A DNA stretch of 64,000 nt, taken from the NCBI RefSeq assembly GCF_932526225.1, contig NC_064046.1, forward strand, positions 11,123,719 to 11,187,718. Reading direction: 5' to 3'. Both the position numbers and the translations under genes were made by a program. Positions 12,201 to 24,200 of this stretch are shown in pieces. The notes beneath the pieces are model-generated. The model saw only the letters and a program-made list of their open reading frames with translations. It was not told the DNA's origin and did not search any database. The DNA is from Nematostella vectensis (Eukaryota; Cnidaria; Anthozoa; Actiniaria; Edwardsiidae). Within the stretch, counting starts at the first letter, position 1. Every line of letters begins with the position of its first letter.

Positions 12201-15200
12201 TGAGATTTTTTTTGCCGTCAGATGACTTCCACTTCATGCTCCTAGCCAGGGGGTGACCTTGTGACCTTGTTTGAGATATTTTTTATGCCATCAGATGATT
12301 TCCGCTTTATGCTCCTAGCCAGGGGGTGACCTTGTTTGAAATATTTTTTTGCCATCAGATGATTTCCGCTTTATTTTCCTAGCCAGGGGGCGACCTTGTG
12401 ACCTTGTTTGAGATATTTTTTGCCATCAGATGATTTCCACTTCATGCTCCAGACAAGGGCAGGTAGTGGGGATGGTGGCGAGTTGATTGACAGGATGTCA
12501 TTGGCCTCCAGTATAAGTTTCTTGCAGTCACAGACATTCCCAGACAGTATATTCAGTCAAAGCCTGAGTAGGTCTGTATATTTTCATCAGATTATATGTC
12601 CTTTTAAAAAAAAAATATTCTGTCATAAATTAACTCAGTGTAGAGCTTTTTATTGTACTGTACTTATTCCCTGTTCGATCTAAAGAATGACATTTATGTT
12701 AATTCTTACTACAGCACTAGCCGTGGGTTGGGAAGTGGCATGGATTCACGATCTGGAAGTGACATTGAACAGGAGGATGAATTGGACATTACCCCAAGCA
12801 ACCAGGTTGAAGACCAGCAACGCCCAGATTCACATGATGTTGGTGATGGCAGACACTCAGGCATGGCTGTAGGACGTCCTGGTCTAGAGGGTGCTAATTC
12901 AGACACAGAAGATGTCCCAGCTCAGGGCAGACCATCGTCAGACTTTGGAAGTCCAGTTGCTGAATCCATCGGTAAGGCAACTTTGTACAAAATAAAAAAT
13001 ATATATATAAATATTTGTGGCAATTTAAATTGGTGCATCAAATGCTTGACGTTTTAATCAGTATCCAGCTTTTGCTGCAACTGGTTCTGGCTATGCTCAC
13101 TACCATGTCGAATTTAATTATGCTGTGCCGAACTTAATTATGCTTTGCTGAACTTGATTATGTTGTGCTGAACTTTATTATGCCATACCAAACTTAATTA
13201 TGCTGTGCTGAACTTAATTATGCTGTGCCGAACTTAATTATGCTGTGCTGAACTTAATTATGCTGTGCCAAACTTTATCATGCTGTGCTGAACATAATTA
13301 TGCCATGCCAAACTTAATTGATGCAGATGTCTGCCTGTTTGTGGACCCGATCCAAAGATTAAAAAGGTTGTGCATGTCAGAGACACAACGTATGAATCAG
13401 GTCTTAGTCACTTTCCCCAGAAAAAAAAAGATTTAAACATACTGTCTACATAAGTCTACATTTGTTCACTTTCTTCTAAAATGGTTACTAACTCTCAGGT
13501 GGCTTGTGGACTAAAAAGAAATGGTTGTTTTTCATGATTTTCTGCATGTTCTTTTATTTCACAGAGCTTCGACAGTCTGGTGAGGGTGGGGACGTCTTGC
13601 CGTACATCCCTGGAGATGGTGGAGGAGGTGGGGACGGTAGTAGTGGTCATGGCAGTGATGATGATGATGATGATGAAAATGATGATGATGAACATGACGA
13701 TGGGCAAGCATCAGGTATAAGATACTGTCAACTCTTTTTATTAATGAATGATCACCGTCTGAACCCCTTATTTGGCGTTTTTTAATAGCGATTGCTGTCA
13801 ATTCTAATACTTTCCAGTCATTTCTTTGTATTTTTTTCTCATTGGCTATTATTGTATTATGTCCTGTGGCAGCAACAGCAAGATGTCTGGCAAGACAAGA
13901 GTCGATAGTGGAGAGATTTTTCTATTTTATAATAGGAGATTTTCAATCATCTTGTCTGTTCACATGCCAGGGATTGTTCTGTCCATAGTACTGTGCAAAA
14001 GTTTATTGTTGATTATAGATTTTTGCAACAGGAATTGATTTTTGATGTTGCCATGTTCCGTTGTTTTCAAAAACTTGTATATACACTACTAAGGGTTTTA
14101 TTAAGTTTCAGAGAAGGCAATTGGAGATTGATAAGTAAGGGATGGAAGTATTTTTTTATTAGTTCAAATAAAACCTTAATCAACTTTTTTAAAGTAGCTG
14201 GCCCTTGCAAGAGTTTACTGTTGATTTTAGATTTTTGCAACAGGAATTTTATTTAATGATTTTATTTTATGATGTTGCCATGTCACATTGTTTTCAAAAA
14301 CTTGTATATACCCTATTAGGGGTTTTGGCAATTGGAGATTGAAAAGTAAGTGATGGAAGTTATTTTTTTATTAGTTCAAATAGAACTTTTATCTCAAAAT
14401 TTTTTTTAAGTAGCTGGCCCTTGCGAAAGTTGACTGTTGATTATAGATTTTTGCAACAGGAATTTTATTTAAAAAATCGATTTATGATGTTGCCATGTTG
14501 CGTTCTTTTCAAAAACTTTATTAGTTGAAATATAACATTAATAACTTTTTTTTAAGTAGCTGGCCCTCTGAAAATAGTAGCTGGCGGTTCTGCAGTCCGC
14601 CGGTCCTAAATGATACCCCTACCTATGTTACACCAAGACTCCAATGTAACTAATTATTAGAGTAAGTAGTAAGCTAAAAATTTCCATTCACCCAGCTCAC
14701 CTGGCCAACAGCAGTCTTTATCATGGTTGATATTTATGTAATAGTGTACTAGTTTCTTGAGAAAGATTCGACCATCACTTCATATCATTGGCTGCATACC
14801 AGATTGTAATATGGTCCTAGTTCTTTCAGGCGATGACCAGCCAAGCAGCCAACGATCCTCTGTTAATTCCTCCCCTGGCGAAGGTGCTGACACTAATCCA
14901 CCATCCAGCTCCTCTGGAGAAAGGTTGAGAGGTCTCCCTGTAGGCCATGCGGCATCTGACACTCCAAATAGTGTACTATCGCCATCCCCCAGCAACACTG
15001 GGGACATGAGTACTAGCTCATCCCTTGATAACTTTGATGTGCTCACTGCTTCAACTCCCATGGTCAGAAATGCTCAGGTATTGTTCTGTTGAAAAAATAG
15101 GTATATGTTGCACTGAAAACAAAAACACCAAATGAGATACCCTTTTGAAGATTGTTTTGTGTTGATGGAAGTAAGATTTATTCCTGTAACCTAGGCACAT

Positions 15201-18200
15201 GGTACCCTCCTGCTCAGAGCTTTCTGTGTGGCTATTTTACTTTGCTCCACATCAACCTCTGCTGAAATGAGCCTGATTTTGTGTCTCCAAAATAGACCAA
15301 TCACAGCAAACCTTCTAGATTTTAGTGGCTAGATCCAGACACCCGCTAAATTAACTCGAATCAGCTGAGTGTGTTGTCAATAAAACACCACTGAGAAAAG
15401 CTCTTTTCTGTTAGCGGTGAAAAGATTTATGGAGGTCTGTGAAATTATTTACAACTTGGAGGTAGCAAGACAGCAGGAGAATGTAGACATCAATAAAACA
15501 TCAATTAAACTCTCTATTTATTATTTAACCATTGTTGTACAGTACCAAATGTCTGTGGGTTTTTTCCCAGGCGATTCAAAGAAGCAGTAAATTTAAATCT
15601 AGCCAAATCCTGTTTTATGTACGCCATTCCAGTACGATTACCTGGTTATTTCAGCCATCCATAACACCCTCTCGCAATAATATTTGTGTGAGAAGTCCGC
15701 AGAAGATACAAAGTTGTTCTTTGAATGTAAACTGACAACATACTTTCCGTGTCAACATGGTTTACCTTAAAATAAGAAAACATTTGCTAGGGCGGCGGAA
15801 GAGTGCAAACAAACATGGCAAATCCCAGTACACAAGAGTATGTTATCTGTCCGAAATAAAAGTCTTGTTGAAAAAAAAATTATCAAAACATCTGCCTTCT
15901 CCTTTCACCATCATTTACCCTGGAAACACTGGTCAATTTATATTAAGTCTGTTTCTTAAACGTTCTCTCATTTGCTGTTAAGCCACTATTCTGAAACAAT
16001 GGGGACACAAAATCCGGCTCATTTCAGCAGAGGTTGATGTGGAGCAAAGTAAACGAGCGACACAGAAAGCTCTGTGCAGGAATGTAGATGTATGTTTCTT
16101 GTACTGTTATGCACTAATATATCCCTAAGGAAAACATTATGGTTCTGCATATTTCGGCCCCCAACTTAAAAATAGGATAATTACGAATCCTAGTATGTGC
16201 AGATTTTATTTATTACCAAAAATCTGGCATGATCATTCTCTTTAAGCGTGACCAGTCTTGAATGTTATATTTAACATTGCTCTTTTACCTCAGGTTGCCT
16301 TTGATTTTGATGCCACACCTGTAAATAGGGATCATTCAGGCCTTGGATTGCAATATCTTCTGCCTACGCACAATGATACTGTGCGCGGGAATGTTTTCCA
16401 AGATAGCAGTTTGCACCTTTCACAGGTACTTAATATAAAATGTCTCACTTAAAAATCTGATTTTCTGATAACGTTTAGTTAGTTTTTGTTTAAGTTGTCT
16501 ATTGAACATGAATTTTATCATTTGCCTTGGGAGAAGGTCATTTTTCGAAGGTTTTCTTTTTTAACCTGAGGAAGAAACTTAAATGATTAATTCAAGGATT
16601 TTGTTAAGTAGAATACTTTAACATCTAGTATTCAGTTTACCTAGTGACATGGTTGGGATGTGCTCCATGACCACCTCTTGAATATTTTATCTGTCTGAGT
16701 ATTATTATATCCTCTGAAGAGGGTGCTCACAGGATTGTCCTACTATTGCAGTTGCCATCAATTGCCTTTGACGCGACAATTACTGACAAGGTAGGCAGAT
16801 CACATGCTTTTGTCATTAGAAAGCTCAATATGAATGGGGAATAAGATAATCCTGTTTGTTTTAAGGTTTTTAGAAGGGGTGTAATCACATGCTTGTTTTG
16901 AGCCATTTCCTTTTTTCTAAACCCTAAATGTGCATAAAGTATCACACCTATTGCTATGTCATTTGGCAAGATGCTAAGGTTAGAATATTGTTTATTGTGT
17001 AGACGTTGGTTGCCATGACTCCAGCCCGTGGTTCTGATGGATCACCACTTCAAAACGAGCAGTCGAACACAATCACAGATCATGCTTCATCAGGCTTTGC
17101 ATCAAGTAATCCCTCAACATTATCCACAAAGAACCCGTTTGATACAAGTGATACAGACAACTCATTGCTGTGGAAGGTAAGTAGATATGTGGCGAAAAGG
17201 ACTTGTTACTATTGAGGGTAGGTCGATATGTGTTACAAAGGAATTGTTACTATTGAGGGTAGGTGGATATGTGTTACAAAGGACTTGTTACTGTGAGGGA
17301 TAGGTGGGTATATGTTACAAAGGACTTGTTACTATGAGGGAAAGGTGGGTAAGTGGGGCGAAAATGACTGACTTGTTACCATTGGGGGTGGAAAAGGGGC
17401 ACTACGGATTGTTTCTAGAGAAACATGTTTTATTTTTTATTCTGTGCTTCAGTCAACACCAAGAGAAGAGAATGAAAGTTTGAGCAGGACTACTCCTGGG
17501 ATTTTGTTCAAGGGCAGCACCCGGCCATCATCAGTTACTGACGACAACTCAAACCAAAACGTAAGATTTCTTTCTATCATTTCCATGACTGAAGGTTAAG
17601 ATATTGTAAGCATTTCTCTGTAGCAAGTATATATCTGCTCTTAGAATGATGACAGATGTTTTACATTTTTGTACAAGCTTCTTTTGCTTGGTATCACTAA
17701 GTGCATTGCTACAGTACAATTGTCTAGAACTTGACGTTCCCTTTGTGTTATATTATTTGTCTTATTAAAGCTTTCATAAAGATGTCAAATAGCCGAACTA
17801 GTTATGACGAATTTTGCATTTCAGCATCGTAGATCCGGATCAAGTTCCCCCAGCAAAAATGTTGCAATTGTCAGACCAGAAGTACAAAAGACTGCTGCTG
17901 GGTCAAGCAAAATATCAAGTTTTACCAAGAAATATGGTAATCAAGTAATGTTCAATTAAACAATTTTGTAGGCCAAAAATGAATGCAGTGACTATCAGTA
18001 ATACTTATCATTTACAACAGTTAAAAACGTCTTGAGTGTCATTTAGGCCCGGCGGCCAGCAGAACAGCCAGTACTATTTTTTACTTGTTAAAACAAGTTT
18101 ATGTTTTATTTGAACTTTGATAACTTCCACCCCCTACTTATCAAATTCCACCGCCTACTCTGGAACTTAATGAAACCCCTGACGTACCCAATAATTGAAA

Positions 18201-21200
18201 AGGAAAAACTTTTCTTATTGGCTTATTTGGTATCAAACCATATCTATGTTGCCATTATATGTATTATACTTCTTTATAACTCCGTCATGATCATCACTAC
18301 ATAACCTTTCAGAAGCTTTTTCATTGACCACCAATTCATGTACCCTCTAGGAACTTCCAGCCGTTCCAGTAACAGTAGACCTTCATTACAAGAAACGCAC
18401 AAAGCACCTAAATCTAGATCGTCTGTAGATGACTCAACGTCAGGTCGTACCATGACTCCTGGTGGCTCAGGGGAGCAAGTTGTACCCTTTTCCTTCCAAG
18501 GACCCGACATGAGCCAGCAGTACGACGATAGATTCCTCTCTGGTGTGGGGTTTGGGGAAGAACCTTGCCAGCAATCTATCAATAATCCCTTTGATAGTGA
18601 AGGTATAGTTTAACATGCACAAGGTCTTTTACCTCTTTCTCCCTGCCTGCTGGGACCTGACCTGGTTCTCTTAAAAGTGCGAGATCTGGTGGAGAACTTG
18701 GGGTGGACTATATCAATAATGTTTTGTATTGAAGTGGAATAACTAAGCAAACTGCAAACAAGCTGTAGTATAACTAGAAGACTATATAACTATTTAAAAA
18801 TTGTAAAAGTCTTTCGAAAGTTTCCTTGAGGATGTGACTGATAATGTAGAGTGGATAGCAACTTCTAAAAGATTATTTTGTCTTTTGTCGGAAGTAAACC
18901 GACGGAAGCAAATTGGTGCGATTCCTTAGTCGCTAAGAGCTAATGCTTAAAAGAACAGTGAAACTACAATACTCTCTTTTCACAAAGGTGTAAAACATAC
19001 AATTCCAATCTTTTGTTCATTTATTTCCCTTTAGAAAGACACCGATATAGGCTAGTACATATGACCTCCTTTGGTACCGTCTCCTCCAACCCCCCTTGGC
19101 TACCTTCTTGATAGTGCAAAGATAAAGTTTTTTTTGTCTCTTGGGCATCTGGAATAAAAAGGGAATTCCTTTTAAGAGAAAATCTGATTCAGTTTAGCCA
19201 TGATCATTCTTAGCTATTTTCTCATATTTTTTCTATTTTCATTCCGATTCTGGTTTCTAATATATTTGAATGCTCATTTCTGTTATCAGGTGGTATTGAT
19301 GAGTGGGGTGATGTTGGGAGAGATATTGGTGACGAGTTTGAGGCGCAAAGTAAGGAAAAAAAATTGTTTTTTCAAAAAATAACTATACTCACTTGTAATG
19401 GTGCTATTTGTTTGACTGATATTGCAGGTGGCGATATAGAGGCAATGCTGGCCGCAGATGAGGAGAGTTTCGTCAGAGAACATCAGTTTGATCATGCTGT
19501 AAGTGCAATCGTCAGCTCTCAAGGTTTTCTCAGGCGGATTTCTGAGTATATATAAATAGCAGTTCTTGTTCTAGAATCTATAAATGCTGTGGTCATATAA
19601 GGTGAATAGGTTTCAGGGGGCTAGTCAAACACGAGGGCTTTGACATGAGCTTTCTGGTGAGCAAGTTTAAAAAGAGCTTGTTATTAGCTGTTTAGTTTTC
19701 TTTGCTCGTACAGCAGTCAGCAAAATTCACTGTTTTAATGCCCGCAAAAATCTAATGAAATCATATAATATGTAAGAACGGCTTCTGGAATTACGCGCTT
19801 GTGCGGAAGAGCGTAATTTGGCTTTTTCCGCGTAATCCGCGTAATTCACAAATTTCCGCGTAATCCCGCGTAATTTGGCTTAATTCTGAAAGACAAAACA
19901 TTTAATTGCACAGCTTATGTGCTCTTTTAGGGTTCTTACCTCTATATCTCGTAAAAAAGAGAGATATTCTTCGTAAGATATCAAACTGAATTCCGAAAAC
20001 AAATAAAATGACTAGGCGTTCTTTGCTAAACCGCGAAGGCCTAGGACTAATAATAAAATCCCTTTTTTAATTGGCTGGTGGCTAGGAGCCAATGAAAACT
20101 TGTCTAAGATATTTTCACGCAAAAAAACAACCTTTTCAAGTTATTTCGTGCTTTCCTTCGGTACAAAATGTAGTTTGGGCGTAACAGTTGTTATTCGTGT
20201 AATTTAGCACCTAATTCAGTAAAGAATCCCGCAAAATTTTGATTTTTAAAGAAAAATGTATTGCAAAATCCCGCGTAATTTAGCGCGTAATGATTGATTT
20301 TCCGCGTAATTTAGCGCGTAATTTAGCAATCCCGCGTAATCTTGAGTTTTTTTCCGCGTAATTCCAGAAGCCCTGTGTAAGTAAAAAATAATATGTGTAT
20401 AGTGATAACAGGCATTTTTCAAAAGTATGTGACAGGTATGTAATACACCTATTTGAAATATGGTTGAAAAATCTATGTGTCATAACAGGCAGTGCTTCAT
20501 GGGTTATCAAATAAATAAGAAAATAAGCGTAATTATAAAAACACCACAGGTTTAGAAAGCTTTAGCATATTCTTGTTTATGTATATAAACGTTTACACGG
20601 CTTTCAGTCATATATTTCAGTCATTTATACCCATGAACCACTGCAGGTTACAATACATCGATTCTCGGGTGCAACCATATTTGGAATAGGTGTATACAAT
20701 ATGATAATAAAAGGGCCTACTCATTTCATAGGAAGCGGACAGTACTGCACAAGGGATCCAAGACGCCCATGATTGGACCATTCCAGATCATAGCCACTTG
20801 ACCGCTAGAGGCTCCCTCCTACGGGTCATGGGTATTAATGACCCTAATGGCACAGGAGAAGTCCGGATATCCTTCGGTGCTGTGATGACAGCTGGCTCGG
20901 AGGAGCTTGGGACCCTACATAATGACGACCCTCAACGACCAAGGGTAAGGATCGTTGAGGATTATTTTCCATTGAGATCACTGACAGGAGCACTGTGCAG
21001 TATTTGCAACTTATTGCTCTCTAAGATATTTTCGATACTTAGCTTATCCTTAGGGCTCAATTCAGGTAATTGATAGAATTCAAACCTTGATATGGATATG
21101 TTATGAATATAGGTATCATGTACGAAAGAATTAATGTATAACCTCGCATAAAAAAGTATAAATCCCTCCTTGTGCACCATGAACGTTCCCCCGAAAAGTA

Positions 21201-24200
21201 TGACGATCTTTTGCTTTTTTTTTTTTTCAGCCCCACTTTGGAAATGGCAGATTAATCAGTACTCCTTCCCCACAGCCTCCACCCAAGCTAATATCCACAC
21301 AAAGTCTGGAACAACAGTCCTCCTTCCTGGAGAAATTCCCAAAATTTGAGAACACTCCAATGAAGCAGACAAACGTCCAACTTTATAAAGGAAGCTCTGC
21401 AATGTTCCAGGAAAACTCCATGATTCCCACTGTGAAAAAGAAACCTAAGAATCCAAGAAACCGACAAGGGTCGATCCACAAGACAAGTAGCACTGACAAG
21501 ACATTTGCGGACCAGAAAGCAAAGTTGGATAAGCAATACAGAAACAAAGTGCCCAGGGAACGGAGGGGTAGTCAGAGCAGCTCTCAGAGTTCCAGCAGTA
21601 AAAGCAGCATCCCAAGTGTCATCGACAACAGCTTGAGAGGGGCAAGTACAAAAAAACGGCGGAGCAGTAACGTAAGTTCTAGTAGCAGGACAAGGCAGCA
21701 GCAGCAGGGAAAACATGTGGTTCCATCAGATTCGCAGAGATCAGAAGTGAGATCTAGGTCGCATCAAGAGTCATCTTCAAGGCCACCAACAAGTTCCTTT
21801 AATCAGAGCAAAGTTCATGGCAGTCACAAGACGTATCCAAGAAGGCAGCAGAGATCAGGATCAGATGGAAACGCACATGATACTGAGGGCACCGATTCCA
21901 GAAGAGTTCTTCGTGGAAAAGGTGCAGGGTCTGCTCCTGATCTGCCTGGACATGATCTGGAAAAGAGTGGTGTCTCCGATCGGCAAGATCTGGCTGCATT
22001 TATTGCAGCTGCAACTAATACTGACGCAGATTACATAAGTAAAATATTAGCTGAGGCCGCAAAGGCGAAATCGAGATCCCAGAGTGACGATAGCAGGTCA
22101 AAAGCATCGAGTCATGGCGACGCGATACAGGAAAGCCCCGAGCCTGAAAGGCTGAGCTCCATAACACCTATTGCGTCCAGTAGCCCTCACAATCATAGCC
22201 AGCCTTCGCCATCGTTTACCCTAGATGCCACTGCTGCTAACGAGACGTCTGTTTTCGAAAGTTCAAATGAACAGCTGCCCAATCTCGACAACACTGCTAG
22301 TAATGGTATCGATGCCAGTGCCTTTGTGAAGGACAGTCCGGAAAATGTGTCCGTCATTGAGCGTGACACCTTGAGTGTTTCACCTCCTAAAAACGTGTCA
22401 ATGTCTCCGGCACCTGACCCCTTCACAGCCCAGGTGGTAGATCCTTACTTCGGCAAGACTTATACCGTGAAAGGAAAGCTGCCACAGTCGTCTGGTGGTG
22501 GGCTAGTCAGTGCGCATCCTAAAGTTTCCCAAGCAGAACCAAGACATGATCAATCGTCATCACCTCAATCATCAAGCTTCAGAGTGATGTCTACGTGTAA
22601 CGACGACTCAAACATAATCCCAGAGTCTCCTTTAAAATACCAGCAAAGCAGACTTGAACACTCATTTGACAGCTTGGTACAACATCACTCACCTCTTCCT
22701 GAATCCCAACTGAGGCATTCTTGGCCCAAGACATCAGAAACGCCACAAAAAACAGAAAATGATCGAGTAATTCCCAGGAGAACCTCTGGTTCACACGGTC
22801 CTTCTCTTGCAACGCCAAAATCAGACAATGAACCAAATTACATGCAAGCAGTGGTTGTTTCCGTTGCACAAAACATCCCTTCGCCAGTCTATCAGGGAAT
22901 ATCACCGCTTGGTTTCCCTACTCATCCCCAACCACAATCAGCCCCCTTTGTCAACACCAACCCACTAGCATACGGTGCCCAGCCTGGATACGGTCAGTCT
23001 CTGAATGGTCCCCCTCTGGGATGGACATTTCCACCTCCACCAATCGGTTTCCAGCACATCCCAGGTCCTCCCACCTCACTACACGCTCAGCAGGGACCTT
23101 ACCATGGAAGTGACACTTATGGCAACTTCGGTAGCACAGCCCCTACGATATTAGGTCCCAATGGCATCCCAATAATAAATTACCTGGGACACGCCCAGAA
23201 TTATGCACCATTTTCAGGCGCCCAGCGGATGCTGGTGCAGCCTTACACTGTGTCAGCCAGTGTGGCAACCAGAGTGTCAACAATGCCGCAAACCATGCCT
23301 CCGCAGACCTCTTCGAGTGTCGCACATCAGGGGCAAGTCTTCCAGAATACAGCACCACCGTCTGGGCTCCTTCAGCTTGGACAACCCCAAGAGAGACCAG
23401 GGATTGATGCGCTAGGCAACCAGACGGTCGCCTCAGCAGGAGCCTCTGTGGTTATCCCAGGAGAGGTTAAGATGCCCCCCATCTGTTGTGTAGGGGTCGA
23501 AACCCGAAGTAAACTCTCCCTGCATAATCCAAGCAGTAGATGGATCTATTGCAACGTCAAAGTTGGCTCATGTGTGATAAATGGAGTTCAGGTATATCAT
23601 CAATACTAGTTTATTTTATCTATATATTTAATCCAGTTTCTAATTCACCTTGCCCGCCAGAAGTATGCACTACAAAGTAGCATAGTTGCAGTGCAAGCCT
23701 TGGTTAGTTGCAGGCTAGCCATTCGTAAACACCAAAGAGGTTATAAAGTATTAAGACGTTTTTGAATTGTTTTTTTTTTTCACCATTTTACACCTGCCAT
23801 ATCTGTCAAACCAAGGCAACAATGACACAGTGGAATTCGTAACTGTACGATTGCGCTCTTACATTGGAACGTTATAACTCTTTTCTACTAGCTAACCTTT
23901 TTCTACTATCTATAAGTAATGTTCCACCCTATAGATTAAGTTATTGGCATTGCTTTTAATGTCCAGGTGATTACAGCTGATGATATCCCATTCACACTCC
24001 CTTCCAAGCTGATAATCGACCCACATAAGACTATAGATATTGAGGTAAGATAGCCGAGTTGCTGTGGAAATAGTAGTCAAAGTCTGCACATTTCTCAATA
24101 TGCTTGTACCTTTCTGCCTTGATAGGGAACCTTGTTAACTCTTTCTGAGTTGCAAACCTCGTCTGACTTGCATGATTCGTAAAGCCTTTTTCAATTGTGG

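Larger units (their letters stand above)
9298..20944 (+). other. CEP192: CEP192 exons 1-18: N-terminal disordered half and kinase-recruitment segment
   Basis: Inferred exons: 9298-9509, 10568-10644, 10949-11023, 11479-11682, 11875-11973, 12463-12571, 12715-12971, 13565-13714, 14830-15077, 16294-16425, 16752-16790, 17003-17176, 17453-17560, 17825-17936, 18351-18602, 19290-19349, 19428-19498, 20732-20944. They encode residues 1-864. Most of this is Ser/Pro/Asp-rich. Exon 8 carries an aspartate tract from GAT repeats. Exons 17-18 hold ADEESFVREHQFDHA and then AHDWTIPDHSHL and RISFGAVMTAGSEELG. These align with the conserved human segment containing EEEFNKEHQF and LSLGEFFAQRSEALG. The 39-nt exon 11 was placed only by frame and splice sites. 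Confidence 0.88.

Noticed and set aside
13559-13801. Histidine-rich minus-strand ORF
   Set aside because: It is the reverse complement of the GAT repeat in CEP192 exon 8.
21288-23358. Several antisense ORFs opposite CEP192 exon 19
   Set aside because: They are shadows of the 787-codon exon, with no recognisable domains or splice structure.
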